Of a stretch of DNA of 30,108 bases, positions 6,416 to 13,660 are shown in pieces. This stretch comes from Ruminococcaceae bacterium UBA1730 (GTDB taxonomy: Bacteria > Bacillota > Clostridia > Oscillospirales > Acutalibacteraceae): positions 1 through 30,108 of the forward strand of contig DCII01000064.1 of the NCBI GenBank assembly GCA_002315935.1, in the 5' to 3' direction. The notes below the pieces were generated by a model. The model saw nothing but the letters and a program-made list of their open reading frames with translations, was not told the DNA's origin and made no database searches. The translations under genes and the position numbers were made by a program. How positions within the stretch are numbered: position 1 is the first letter of the stretch; the number at the start of each line of letters is the position of its first letter.

Positions 6416-8125
6416 ATGCTCATGGTTTTCAGCAGGAACGGCAGAAATATCGGCGATGTTCTGATGGCGCAGGGAAAGATTACACAGGCTCAATATGATT
6501 TTGCGTTAGCAGAAAATGAAAAAAGTGACAAGCCTCTTAATGAGTGCCTTGTCGATATAAACGCCTGTAGTGCCGAAGATGCTGCCGCCGCAATGGGCGA
6601 GCTTATTTTCGTTCCGTATGTTTCTCTTCAGGCAATGACCCTTCCGCAGGAGATTATCGGACTTGTTAACGGTCAGGTTCTGAGAAAGCATAATGTTATT
6701 CCGATTGGATATGCCAATGAAGAAAACAGCATTCTTATTCTTGCAATGGCAAATCCTCTCGATATGGCGGCTCTTGATGATATTTCAATTATCACAGGTC
6801 TTGTTGTTGAACCGAGAATTTCAACTCTTACCGAGATTAACAAGCTTCTCGATAAATATTTCGGCTCCGCAGAAGCGATGTCTGCCGCAGAGCAGTATCA
6901 GAAAGAGCGTGAAAGCAAATATGCCGCTCTCGAAGAAAAACAGAAGGAAGAGGAAGAGGATATTGCTTCCGCTCCTATTGTTCAGCTTGTTCGTTCAATT
7001 CTTGAGCAGGCGGTCCGCCAGAGAGCATCCGATATTCATATTGATGCTCACGAAAGTCAGGTTGTTATCCGCTTCCGCATAGACGGTGCACTCAAGAATG
7101 TTATGGCATACGATATAAAGCTTCTACCCGTTATCGTAACAAGAATAAAAATCCTCGGAGAAATGGATATTTCGGAAAAAAGAAGAGCTCAGGACGGTCG
7201 TATTACTGTTATTGTTGACCGAGCTGAATACGACATCCGTGTTTCGATTCTTCCTACATCATACGGCGAAAAGGTCGTTATGAGACTTGCAAACACCGTT
7301 GCTCTTACCAGAACAAAGGATCAGCTCGGTATGAGAGCGGATGACCTTGTTCATTTTGACCACATCATTTCAAACCCCAACGGCATTATCCTTGTTACGG
7401 GTCCCACAGGTTCGGGAAAATCAACAACGCTTTATACGGCTCTTTCGGAGCTTAATGACGAGTCAATTAATATTATAACGGTTGAGGACCCCGTTGAAGC
7501 GAACATTGAAGGTCTTAACCAGGTTCAGGTTAATGCGAAGGCAGGTCTTACATTTGCGAGTGCCCTTCGTGCCATTCTCCGTCAGGACCCGGATATTATC
7601 ATGATCGGTGAGATTCGTGACTATGAAACAGCTTCAATTGCGGTTCAGGCGTCAATCACCGGCCACCTTGTTGTTTCAACTCTGCATACAAACTCATCGG
7701 CGGCAACCATTACCCGTCTTCTTGATATGGGCGTTGAATCATATCTTATTGCGGACTCCGTTGTCGGCGTTATTGCACAGAGACTTGTCAGAAAGCTCTG
7801 CACAAACTGCAAAAAGCCGAGAGAAGCGAGTGCGGAAGAAAAATCACTTCTTGGTGTTGACCCCAACGAACCGCTTACAATCTATGAACCCTGCGGCTGC
7901 CCGATGTGCTCAGACACAGGCTATTACGGCAGAACGGCTGTTTTTGAAATTATGGAAATTACTCCCGACCTGAAGCGTCTCATAACGCAGAAGGCAAGCA
8001 CGGAGGCTCTCAAAAAATGTGCTCTCGGTGCAGGAATGAACACCCTTCGAACAGCCGCCTCAAAGTATGTTGTTGAGGGCGTAACAACCATCAAGGAAAT
8101 GCTCAAGGTTTCGTTTGAATCATAA
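6416..8125 (+). CDS. pilB: Type IV pilus extension ATPase PilB
   Basis: This hexameric cytoplasmic ATPase drives pilin polymerisation with PilC. The 569 residues show an N-terminal MshEN-like domain (about 10-145), a Glu/Lys-rich linker (about 155-183), the ASDIHI motif (204-209), Walker A GPTGSGKST (329-337), an Asp box (ITVEDPVE, 354-361), Walker B DPDIIMIGEIRD (391-402), the His box GHLVVSTLHTN (416-426) and the zinc tetracysteine site (C462, C465, C493/C495, C498) found in extension but not retraction ATPases. In many PilB proteins MshEN binds cyclic di-GMP through two RLGxxL...G motifs. Here they read NIGDVLMAQG and LNECLVDINA, without the Arg, so binding may be weak or lost. The ATG at 6416 is set by GGGAG eight bases upstream, inside the leader hairpin. 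Confidence 0.95.
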   Translation: MLMVFSRNGRNIGDVLMAQGKITQAQYDFALAENEKSDKPLNECLVDINACSAEDAAAAMGELIFVPYVSLQAMTLPQEIIGLVNGQVLRKHNVIPIGYANEENSILILAMANPLDMAALDDISIITGLVVEPRISTLTEINKLLDKYFGSAEAMSAAEQYQKERESKYAALEEKQKEEEEDIASAPIVQLVRSILEQAVRQRASDIHIDAHESQVVIRFRIDGALKNVMAYDIKLLPVIVTRIKILGEMDISEKRRAQDGRITVIVDRAEYDIRVSILPTSYGEKVVMRLANTVALTRTKDQLGMRADDLVHFDHIISNPNGIILVTGPTGSGKSTTLYTALSELNDESINIITVEDPVEANIEGLNQVQVNAKAGLTFASALRAILRQDPDIIMIGEIRDYETASIAVQASITGHLVVSTLHTNSSAATITRLLDMGVESYLIADSVVGVIAQRLVRKLCTNCKKPREASAEEKSLLGVDPNEPLTIYEPCGCPMCSDTGYYGRTAVFEIMEITPDLKRLITQKASTEALKKCALGAGMNTLRTAASKYVVEGVTTIKEMLKVSFES

Positions 8126-8163
8126 TTTTTTATTCTTTTTTTGAATCCGATTATTTAGGAGTG

Positions 8164-8205
8164 TTTCAATAAAATTTGTTGATTTCTTCAGAATTTCAAT
8201 AAAAT
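8164..8205 (+). repeat. 12-bp direct repeat pair upstream of the pilT promoter
   Basis: TTTCAATAAAAT occurs exactly at 8164-8175 and 8194-8205, starting 30 bases apart, near three helical turns. It lies in the AT-rich gap between pilB and pilT, about 85 bases upstream of the -35 box. In so AT-rich a region a chance repeat is possible. No other feature was seen in 8126-8290. Confidence 0.35.
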
Positions 8206-8290
8206 AATTAAGAAAAACAGTTCGAATTTAACGAAATGTTGCAAAATTGTGACATTTGTTCAAACTTTCTTAACATTTATTTAAAAACTG

Positions 8291-8319
8291 TTGACACTCT
8301 GAAATATTTTGATTATACT
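8291..8319 (+). promoter_or_regulatory. Promoter of pilT (pilTC unit)
   Basis: TTGACA (8291-8296), a 17-base spacer and TATACT (8314-8319) make a near-consensus SigA promoter, about 63 bases before the pilT ATG. The gap of 257 bases after pilB plus this promoter indicates that pilT and the genes after it can be transcribed apart from pilB. No clear Shine-Dalgarno site precedes pilT. Only GGGG (8361-8364) and GGG (8373-8375) are near. Confidence 0.7.
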
Positions 8320-8382
8320 TTTGATTAGGAACAGATGAGAGACCCAAAGAATAAGCAATAGGGGTAATCATCGGGTAACAAA

Positions 8383-9438
8383 ATGCTCAGTTTTAACGAA
8401 TATGTGGACCTTGCACTTGACGCAAGGGCATCAGACATTCACTTCTGTGCAGGATACCCTGCATCCATGCGAGTTGACGGAAGCATTGTTAAAATCAGAG
8501 AGGAAATTCTCTCCGGCGAAGAATGCTTCAATCTCGCAAAGCAAATCATGAACGATAAGCTTCTTGAAACATTTGAAGCTTTCGGCGAAGTTGATTTTGC
8601 TTATGCATTTCCCAACGGAGTGAGGCTCCGAATGAATATCTATCGCCAGAGTGCTTCGGTTGCTCTCTGCGGAAGAATTCTGAACAATAAAATATTTTCA
8701 CCTCACGATCTCGGTCTTCCTGCTCCGCTCGTTGATATGCGTGATAAAAAGCGTGGTCTGATTCTCGTAACCGGAATAACCGGTTCGGGCAAATCAACAA
8801 CCCTTGCTTCTCTTGTTCAGGCAATCAACGAAAGATATAATTATCATATAATTACTATTGAGGAGCCTATCGAATATATTTATCCGAAAGGAAGATCGGT
8901 GGTAAATCAGCGTGAGATCGGTTCGGATTCCAAGTCCTTCGGAAGTGCGCTCAGAGCGGCTTTGCGTCAGGACCCCGATGTTATTCTTGTTGGAGAAATG
9001 AGAGACCTCGAAACCATGCAGACAGCTATTTCAGCTGCCGAAACAGGTCACCTTGTTCTTTCAACTCTTCACACAATCAGTACCTCCGGTGCGATTGACA
9101 GAATTATCGACGGTTTCCCGACTCATCAGCAAGCTCAGATCAGAAGTCAGCTTGCAGATGTTATTGAATGCATCATGTCACAGCAGTTGATTCCGAGAGG
9201 AGACGGTCACGGCAGAGTGCTTGCAACAGAGCTTCTTCTTGCAACATCCGCAATCAGAAACCATATCCGTGAAGGCAAAACCTTCCAGATACCGAATGAC
9301 ATCATTTCCTCAAAGAAATACGGAATGATGCTGATGGATGAATCCATTTACGACCTCTATATGCGAGGCATCATTCCCGGTTCAACCGCTTTGCTTTATG
9401 CGATGGATAAGGAAGCAATGTCCGCAAAGGTATTTTGA
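8383..9438 (+). CDS. pilT: Type IV pilus retraction ATPase PilT
   Basis: This cytoplasmic hexameric ATPase depolymerises pili and gives twitching-type force. At 351 residues it has the short PilT length, without the MshEN domain or the tetracysteine site of PilB. Visible motifs are RASDIHF (15-21), Walker A GITGSGKST (131-139), the Asp box ITIEEPIEY (157-165), Walker B DPDVILVGEMRD (197-208) and the His box GHLVLSTLHT (222-231). The C-terminal AIRNHIREGK segment matches the conserved PilT helix that is needed for retraction in other species. The start codon has only a weak ribosome site. Its presence implies that these pili can be pulled back, and so are probably used for motility or tight adhesion. 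Confidence 0.95.
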   Translation: MLSFNEYVDLALDARASDIHFCAGYPASMRVDGSIVKIREEILSGEECFNLAKQIMNDKLLETFEAFGEVDFAYAFPNGVRLRMNIYRQSASVALCGRILNNKIFSPHDLGLPAPLVDMRDKKRGLILVTGITGSGKSTTLASLVQAINERYNYHIITIEEPIEYIYPKGRSVVNQREIGSDSKSFGSALRAALRQDPDVILVGEMRDLETMQTAISAAETGHLVLSTLHTISTSGAIDRIIDGFPTHQQAQIRSQLADVIECIMSQQLIPRGDGHGRVLATELLLATSAIRNHIREGKTFQIPNDIISSKKYGMMLMDESIYDLYMRGIIPGSTALLYAMDKEAMSAKVF

Positions 9439-9457
9439 TTTTATGAGGTGCTGATTT

Positions 9458-10675
9458 ATGGCAAGTTTTAACTATGTTGCAGTTGACTCAACAGGTAAGC
9501 AGTTTAAGGAAACAATTGAAGCGTCAAGCGAAGCTGATGTTGTTGCTTATCTCAGAGCCAAAGGCCTGACAGCTACAAAAATCGAGGCAGCAAATGCCTT
9601 GAATTCAAATATTTCGTTAACTTTTCTTGAGCCGAAGGTTACTCCGAGAGATATTTCGGTTTTCTGCCGCCAGATGGTTTCAGTTCTTTCTGCCGGCGTT
9701 TCAATCAGTAAGGCTCTTGATATGCTCGGCGAGCAGACCCAGAATAAAACCCTTGCGAATGCAATCATCGGTTGCAGAAAGGGCATTGAGGGCGGCTCAA
9801 CGATGCATGAATCAATGAGAGAATATCCCAAGGTTTTCAGCGACATCATGTGCACGATGGTTGCGGCGGGTGAGGAATCAGGTTCTCTTGAAATCTCATT
9901 CGAAAGAATCGCTGAAAAGAGCGAAAAGGATACAAAGCTCAAGGCTCTCGTTAAGAAGTCAACAATGTATCCCATGATTCTCGGTATTCTCGTTGTTGTT
10001 ATCGTTACATTCATGTTGACGGTTATCGTTCCGAAGTTTCAGGATTTCCTGAGTTCGCTCGGCGGAGAGCTTCCCGCTCTTACGCAGTTCCTTGTTGATG
10101 CTTCGGATTTTGCAAAGAATAATTTCCTGCTTCTTGCCGGAATTGTTGTTGCGTTGATAGTCGGCTTCAAGATGTTCAAGAAAACGGAATTCGGTATGCA
10201 TCTTATTGATAAGATTATGCTCAAGGTTCCTCTTCTCGGACCTCTTACAACCAAAACAGCGTGCTCAAATGTTATGAGAATGCTTGCAACGCTTCTTGCA
10301 ACGGGTATTTCCATGATAGATGCAATTTCGATAACTGCTGATACCATGACGAATGTCTACTATAAAGAAGCATTGCAGGATGTCAAAACCGAGGTTGCTC
10401 AGGGTACTCCGCTTTCGGATGCTCTCGAACATACAAAGATGTTTCCGCCTATGGTTCACCATATGGCAAGAATCGGAGAAGAAACAGGTGACCTTGTTTC
10501 GATTTTCGACCGTTCAGCTCTTTATTATGATGAAGAGGTTGAAGCATCAACCCAGGCGGTTACCGCCGCTCTCGAGCCGTTGGTCATCATTGCGATGGCA
10601 GGCATCGTCGGAACGATGGTTATTGCACTTCTCATGCCCATGATGAGCATGTATGACAGCCTTGATTCAATGTAA
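9458..10675 (+). CDS. pilC: Type IV pilus inner-membrane platform protein PilC
   Basis: This is the polytopic GspF-family platform on which PilB and PilT act. The 405 residues contain two repeated GspF domains (about 66-195 and 265-395), each with the FCRQ/RMLATLLATG-type start and an MVxxGEExG or MARIGEETG helical motif (AAGEESGSLE and ARIGEETGDL). Three hydrophobic segments (about 170-194, 218-236 and 375-398) match the family. It starts 19 bases after pilT, with GAGGTG as ribosome site, and so is probably co-transcribed with it. Length and layout are normal. Confidence 0.94.
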   Translation: MASFNYVAVDSTGKQFKETIEASSEADVVAYLRAKGLTATKIEAANALNSNISLTFLEPKVTPRDISVFCRQMVSVLSAGVSISKALDMLGEQTQNKTLANAIIGCRKGIEGGSTMHESMREYPKVFSDIMCTMVAAGEESGSLEISFERIAEKSEKDTKLKALVKKSTMYPMILGILVVVIVTFMLTVIVPKFQDFLSSLGGELPALTQFLVDASDFAKNNFLLLAGIVVALIVGFKMFKKTEFGMHLIDKIMLKVPLLGPLTTKTACSNVMRMLATLLATGISMIDAISITADTMTNVYYKEALQDVKTEVAQGTPLSDALEHTKMFPPMVHHMARIGEETGDLVSIFDRSALYYDEEVEASTQAVTAALEPLVIIAMAGIVGTMVIALLMPMMSMYDSLDSM

Positions 10676-10691
10676 GCTGTCACCCAAATCA

Positions 10692-10738
10692 GGTTATAAC
10701 CGGCACCACTTTTCTTAAGGGGGAAAAGGGGGAAAAGG
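10692..10738 (+). promoter_or_regulatory. Palindrome and purine repeat in the leader of the major pilin gene
   Basis: In the 107-base gap before the pilin gene there is a perfect palindrome GGTTATAACC (10692-10701), followed by two exact copies of GGGGGAAAA (10719-10736). The purine blocks resemble Shine-Dalgarno sequence but lie too far upstream (over 40 bases) to start the pilin, which has its own GGAGGT. Such SD-like blocks near a 5' end can protect mRNA in Firmicutes. No consensus promoter was found in the gap. Confidence 0.35.
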
Positions 10739-10782
10739 TCCGGCATGACATATCTAAATTTTAATTTTGGAGGTAATCCACA

Positions 10783-11220
10783 ATGTTAAAGGCAAAGCTT
10801 GATTCTATCCGTAAGAATAAGAAAGGTTTCTCACTTGTAGAACTTATCATCGTTATCGCTATCATGGTAGCACTTATCGCTGTTATGGCTCCTTCATTCG
10901 TTAAGTATGTTAAGAAGTCAAGAGACGCAGCTATGGACACCGCAGTTGAAGATTTCGTTTCAGCTCTTAAGACAGAGTTTGCTGATCCCGAAAGCGAATG
11001 GAAGAGACCCTCTTCTACTGTTACAATCTCATTCGCACAGAACAGTGCAAAGAAGATTGCTATCGAAATCACAGGCACACTTAAGGATACAGCTGGCGCA
11101 GCTGTTACAGCAGCTGATATGGCTACAAAGACCGGTCTTGACACCGCAAAGGTTATGGGTCAGAGCGATAGTACTTACACAGTTACAATCAGCTCAGACG
11201 GTAATGTAACATACGCTTAA
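10783..11220 (+). CDS. pilA: Major type IV pilin (PilA-like)
   Basis: This is the 145-residue prepilin predicted to form the bulk of the fibre. The leader ends KKG, and PilD would cut before F16. The mature start FSLVELIIVIAIM is a classic class III signal with Glu at +5, followed by a 20-residue hydrophobic helix and the basic KKSRD turn. The C-terminal domain is small and Ala/Thr-rich, with no Cys pair. Codon choice differs from all neighbours, with many ATC, GTA/GTT, GCT, ACA and AAG codons, as in highly expressed genes. With the strong GGAGGT site and a private terminator, this fits an abundant structural subunit. It sits between pilC and a second pilin with a nearly identical N-terminus. 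Confidence 0.92.
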   Translation: MLKAKLDSIRKNKKGFSLVELIIVIAIMVALIAVMAPSFVKYVKKSRDAAMDTAVEDFVSALKTEFADPESEWKRPSSTVTISFAQNSAKKIAIEITGTLKDTAGAAVTAADMATKTGLDTAKVMGQSDSTYTVTISSDGNVTYA

Positions 11221-11263
11221 TCGTTGACAGTTACTGATTTTTTAAATCATCGTTAAATAGTTT

Positions 11264-11298
11264 ATCGCCCCGATTCCCCCTTTCGGGGCGATTTCTTT
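11264..11298 (+). terminator. Terminator of the major pilin transcript
   Basis: ATCGCCCCGA (11264-11273) pairs perfectly with TCGGGGCGAT (11283-11292) around a nine-base loop and is followed by TTCTTTT. It lies 44 bases after the pilin stop and would let a short pilin mRNA build up. Downstream pilin and ligase-like genes then depend on read-through or another promoter. Confidence 0.85.
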
Positions 11299-11302
11299 TA
11301 AC

Positions 11303-11336
11303 TTCCATAAGGAAATATTTTCATTTCTTTATGGAA
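11303..11336. other. Second strong hairpin between the two pilin genes
   Basis: Bases 11303-11315 pair with 11324-11336 over 13 positions, with one G-U wobble, around the loop TATTTTCA. No T-run follows on the + strand, so it is not a standard terminator. It lies five bases after the T-tract of the pilin terminator. It could act as a 3' stabiliser of read-through RNA or mark a processing site. Confidence 0.5.
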
Positions 11337-11423
11337 ATTAAAAGACCGATTTCAAAAGGCGTCCTTAAGTTGTATTTTACTCTCGATAGCTGATTTTATA
11401 AATTACATAGAGGGGTTTTGACT

Positions 11424-11927
11424 ATGAAAAAGAATTCGGAAAATCGAAGTAGCAAGGGCTTTTCGCTTATCGAGCTTGTTATAGTTATCGCAATTATGAT
11501 TGCCCTCATTGCTGTTATGGCACCTTCCTTTCTCAAATATATCAAGAAAGCTCGTGATGTTGCCATTTCCGATGCGGCGGAGCAGTGCATTGATTATGTC
11601 AAGGCTGAGTATGACCTTGATATAACAGGAGAGGGAACAATCAGAATCGGAAGAGATAAAGATACCGGCTCAGATGCAATTACGCTGACGTTTCAAGCGG
11701 TTGAAAACAACAAGGGCGAAACAGTCAATACTCTTGCCTGCAAAGGAAAAAGCGGCGATGATGGTCTTGCGGAATTCAAGAAAGCAGTTGGCTTTGTTGA
11801 GGGAAAAATCTGCAAAACCGATTTGGTTTACTATATTCACATTAGAAAATTTGATATTGATAATCATCCGCAGCTCTCATCAAGAGCGGAATTTGAGGTT
11901 GAAGAAGAAATCACTCTTGAAAGTTGA
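11424..11927 (+). CDS. Second type IV pilin
   Basis: This 167-residue prepilin has the start set at the ATG eight bases after AGAGGGG (11409-11415), rather than at a TTG six bases earlier. The leader ends SSKG, and the mature protein begins FSLIELVIVIAIM with Glu at +5. Its first 35 mature residues are almost the same as in the major pilin (VMAPSF, KYxKKxRD), but the globular part is different. It is more acidic and has two Cys (one in ACKGKSG, one in GKICKT) that could form a disulfide. Codon use is that of the ordinary neighbours, so it is probably less abundant than the first pilin. It may be a minor or alternative subunit. Duplication followed by divergence of the C-terminal domain is the likely history. 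Confidence 0.88.
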   Translation: MKKNSENRSSKGFSLIELVIVIAIMIALIAVMAPSFLKYIKKARDVAISDAAEQCIDYVKAEYDLDITGEGTIRIGRDKDTGSDAITLTFQAVENNKGETVNTLACKGKSGDDGLAEFKKAVGFVEGKICKTDLVYYIHIRKFDIDNHPQLSSRAEFEVEEEITLES

Positions 11928-11957
11928 GCACAGTAGATAAATTACAGGTTTTCTTGC

Positions 11958-11990
11958 AATTCCTTCTCATTTTATGGGAAGGAATTTTTA
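11958..11990 (+). terminator. Hairpin/attenuator that covers a ribosome site
   Basis: AATTCCTTC (11958-11966) pairs perfectly with GAAGGAATT (11978-11986), and the stem runs into TTTTTA. It looks like a weak rho-independent terminator after the second pilin. The 3' arm also holds GGAAGGA, the ribosome site of the nine-codon frame at 11991, so the fold could block its translation. It may tune expression of the ligase-like gene. Confidence 0.55.
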
Positions 11991-12020
11991 ATGAAAGACA
12001 AGGACAGGATTTTCTTATGA
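11991..12020 (+). CDS. Putative nine-codon leader cistron (MKDKDRIFL)
   Basis: An ATG seven bases after AAGGA (11979-11983) opens a nine-codon frame whose TGA stop (12018-12020) overlaps the ATG of the next gene (12017-12019) in ATGA. The better ribosome site belongs to this mini-frame, and the large gene behind it has only a modest AGGA. Translation of the mini-frame could deliver ribosomes to the membrane protein by termination-reinitiation. It is too short to test by composition, so this is a structural inference. Confidence 0.35.
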   Translation: MKDKDRIFL

Positions 12021-13429
12021 ACAACAAATTGAAGTCATTAACCGAAAACAGATATACGCTGAATGACATTTTTACAAAAAAATATCAGATTTGGGCAATA
12101 GTGCCGTTAGTAATATATTTTTTAACTCCGATTATTCACATGATAATCTTTTCAGTTTTCTATAATGATGATATGAGCACGGAAGAATTCTTCCATTATA
12201 TCAAGACAACTGAGCTTCCCGGTGATAACTATACTTCAATAATTCAGTATTCCTTTGTTCTCGGAATATTTGTTGCAATAATTGCAGTAATTTCATTTCT
12301 TGCAAATAAAAAAGAAAAAAATATCAAGAGATTTCCGGATAATATTCCGATTGTTTTTTTCGGAGCATATTTCTTGTTGATTTTAATTTCTACAATCGCA
12401 AATAAAACGGCATTTAATCTTATTGTCGGATTTACCGGCAGAGGAGAAGGCGTTATTTCGCTTTTCTGCTATTACATGGTTTATTATCTTTGCGGTTCGT
12501 TCGTGGATAAAGAAAAATATAAAAACTTCATAATCATTTTCTTTTTGTTGATTGATGCCGTTATCGGTACGCTGACTCTGATAAACCTTTTATACAAGGA
12601 TATTAATATTATCGGGAACGCAATGGTCAGCGGTATATTCTATAATTCGAATTTTTATGCGTATTTTCTTGCAATTTCCATCATGATTTCGTCAACTCTT
12701 TCTATGCTGCATAAGTCAATGCCTGTCAGAATTTTCAGCTTCATCCTTTTCTGCATTGACACCTTTATTCTTTCAATCAATGACAGTCTCGGCGGCTTCC
12801 TTGCCTGCTTCGTAGCTTTCATTTTTGTTATCGTTTTTCTCTCTCTTCGGGACGGAAAATTCTGCTTAAAGGCACTCGGTGCATTCATAGTTTTCAATTC
12901 AATTATTTTTGTAACAGGACTTTTTGTTCCGTCATTTTTCAGCGAGTTTTCAGCGTTGATTTTTGATTTGGACAGCATACTTACCGGAAACATATATGCC
13001 GATAAGGCAGGTTCAAACAGATGGAAGCTATGGACACATACCGCTCAATATATCAGGGAAAAGCCTTGGATTGGTTGGGGATTTGAAGGCATAGCCGAAC
13101 GCCTTGATGCTGAAACAGGTCTTGATAAGGCACATAATGAGTATCTTGAAAACATGGCATATTTCGGAATTCCGGCAGGAATTATCTATATAGCAGGTCT
13201 TGTTTCCGTATATATAAAAGCAATCAGAAGAAGAAAATATCTTGACAACGCAACCGTATGTTGCCTTGCGGGTGCACTCGGCTATATCGGCTCTGCACTT
13301 GTGGGAAATTCGTTTGTTTTCACCGCTCCGTTCTGCTTTATTTTCCTCGGACTTGCAAACAGCTCGCTTGAGAAGATTGAACCTGTTTCGGCTGAAAAAG
13401 AGAACGAAGAGGTCAGCTCATGTGAATAA
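12017..13429 (+). CDS. Wzy_C / O-antigen-ligase-like membrane protein, candidate pilin glycosyltransferase (TfpO/PglL-like)
   Basis: This polytopic membrane protein of 470 residues has about eleven or twelve hydrophobic segments. In the second half a long extracytoplasmic loop holds the Wzy_C pattern: RWKLW (near 333), the PWIGWGFEG motif (about 348-356) and AHNEYLENM with H373. These are the features of O-antigen ligases and of PglL/TfpO oligosaccharyltransferases, which move lipid-linked glycans to acceptors, including pilins, outside the membrane. Its place between the pilins and the prepilin peptidase favours pilin O-glycosylation, but polymerase or ligase activity on another glycan cannot be excluded. 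I chose the ATG at 12017 because the longer in-frame version from 11924 would overlap the pilin gene and pass through the hairpin. Confidence 0.75.
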   Translation: MNNKLKSLTENRYTLNDIFTKKYQIWAIVPLVIYFLTPIIHMIIFSVFYNDDMSTEEFFHYIKTTELPGDNYTSIIQYSFVLGIFVAIIAVISFLANKKEKNIKRFPDNIPIVFFGAYFLLILISTIANKTAFNLIVGFTGRGEGVISLFCYYMVYYLCGSFVDKEKYKNFIIIFFLLIDAVIGTLTLINLLYKDINIIGNAMVSGIFYNSNFYAYFLAISIMISSTLSMLHKSMPVRIFSFILFCIDTFILSINDSLGGFLACFVAFIFVIVFLSLRDGKFCLKALGAFIVFNSIIFVTGLFVPSFFSEFSALIFDLDSILTGNIYADKAGSNRWKLWTHTAQYIREKPWIGWGFEGIAERLDAETGLDKAHNEYLENMAYFGIPAGIIYIAGLVSVYIKAIRRRKYLDNATVCCLAGALGYIGSALVGNSFVFTAPFCFIFLGLANSSLEKIEPVSAEKENEEVSSCE

Positions 13430-13466
13430 AATTGCATCTTGACCTTCACGAAATTTAATGATAGAA

Positions 13467-13622
13467 TTAGGGAAAAGCTGATTAAATCGGCAAGCAAGAT
13501 TTTCGAATATATTTTCGGCGAGAAAAAGGCACAAAATCGCAGATATACTTTGTGTAGTAACTTATTTCACGCCAAAACAGACCAAAAAGATGCGACGACG
13601 CATTTATTCAGCGTTTCCCAAG
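13467..13622 (+). repeat. MITE-like element, copy B (full length)
   Basis: This 150-bp core (13470-13619) is bounded by imperfect inverted ends. The left end is GGGAAAAGCTGATTAAATCG, and the right end read in reverse is GGGAAACGCTGAATAAATGC. It shares its left 50 bases with the copies at 21674 and 30083 and its right 75 bases with the copy at position 1. It has no coding capacity, and an internal hairpin ATGCG-ACGA-CGCAT lies near the right end. It occupies almost the whole gap between the ligase-like gene and pilD. A non-autonomous element moved in trans is the simplest reading, though no transposase is present here. Confidence 0.8.
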
Positions 13623-13660
13623 TACGAAATTGATTGACAGAAAATTCGGAGGCGGCAGAA

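Noticed and set aside
9547..10014. 155-codon minus strand frame opposite pilC
   Set aside because: Fully overlapped by pilC, which has clear domain evidence, and no promoter or ribosome site was seen.
11924..12016. Longer start for the ligase-like gene
   Set aside because: It would begin inside the last codons of the second pilin without a ribosome site and run through the hairpin. The ATG at 12017 precedes the first conserved hydrophobic region properly.
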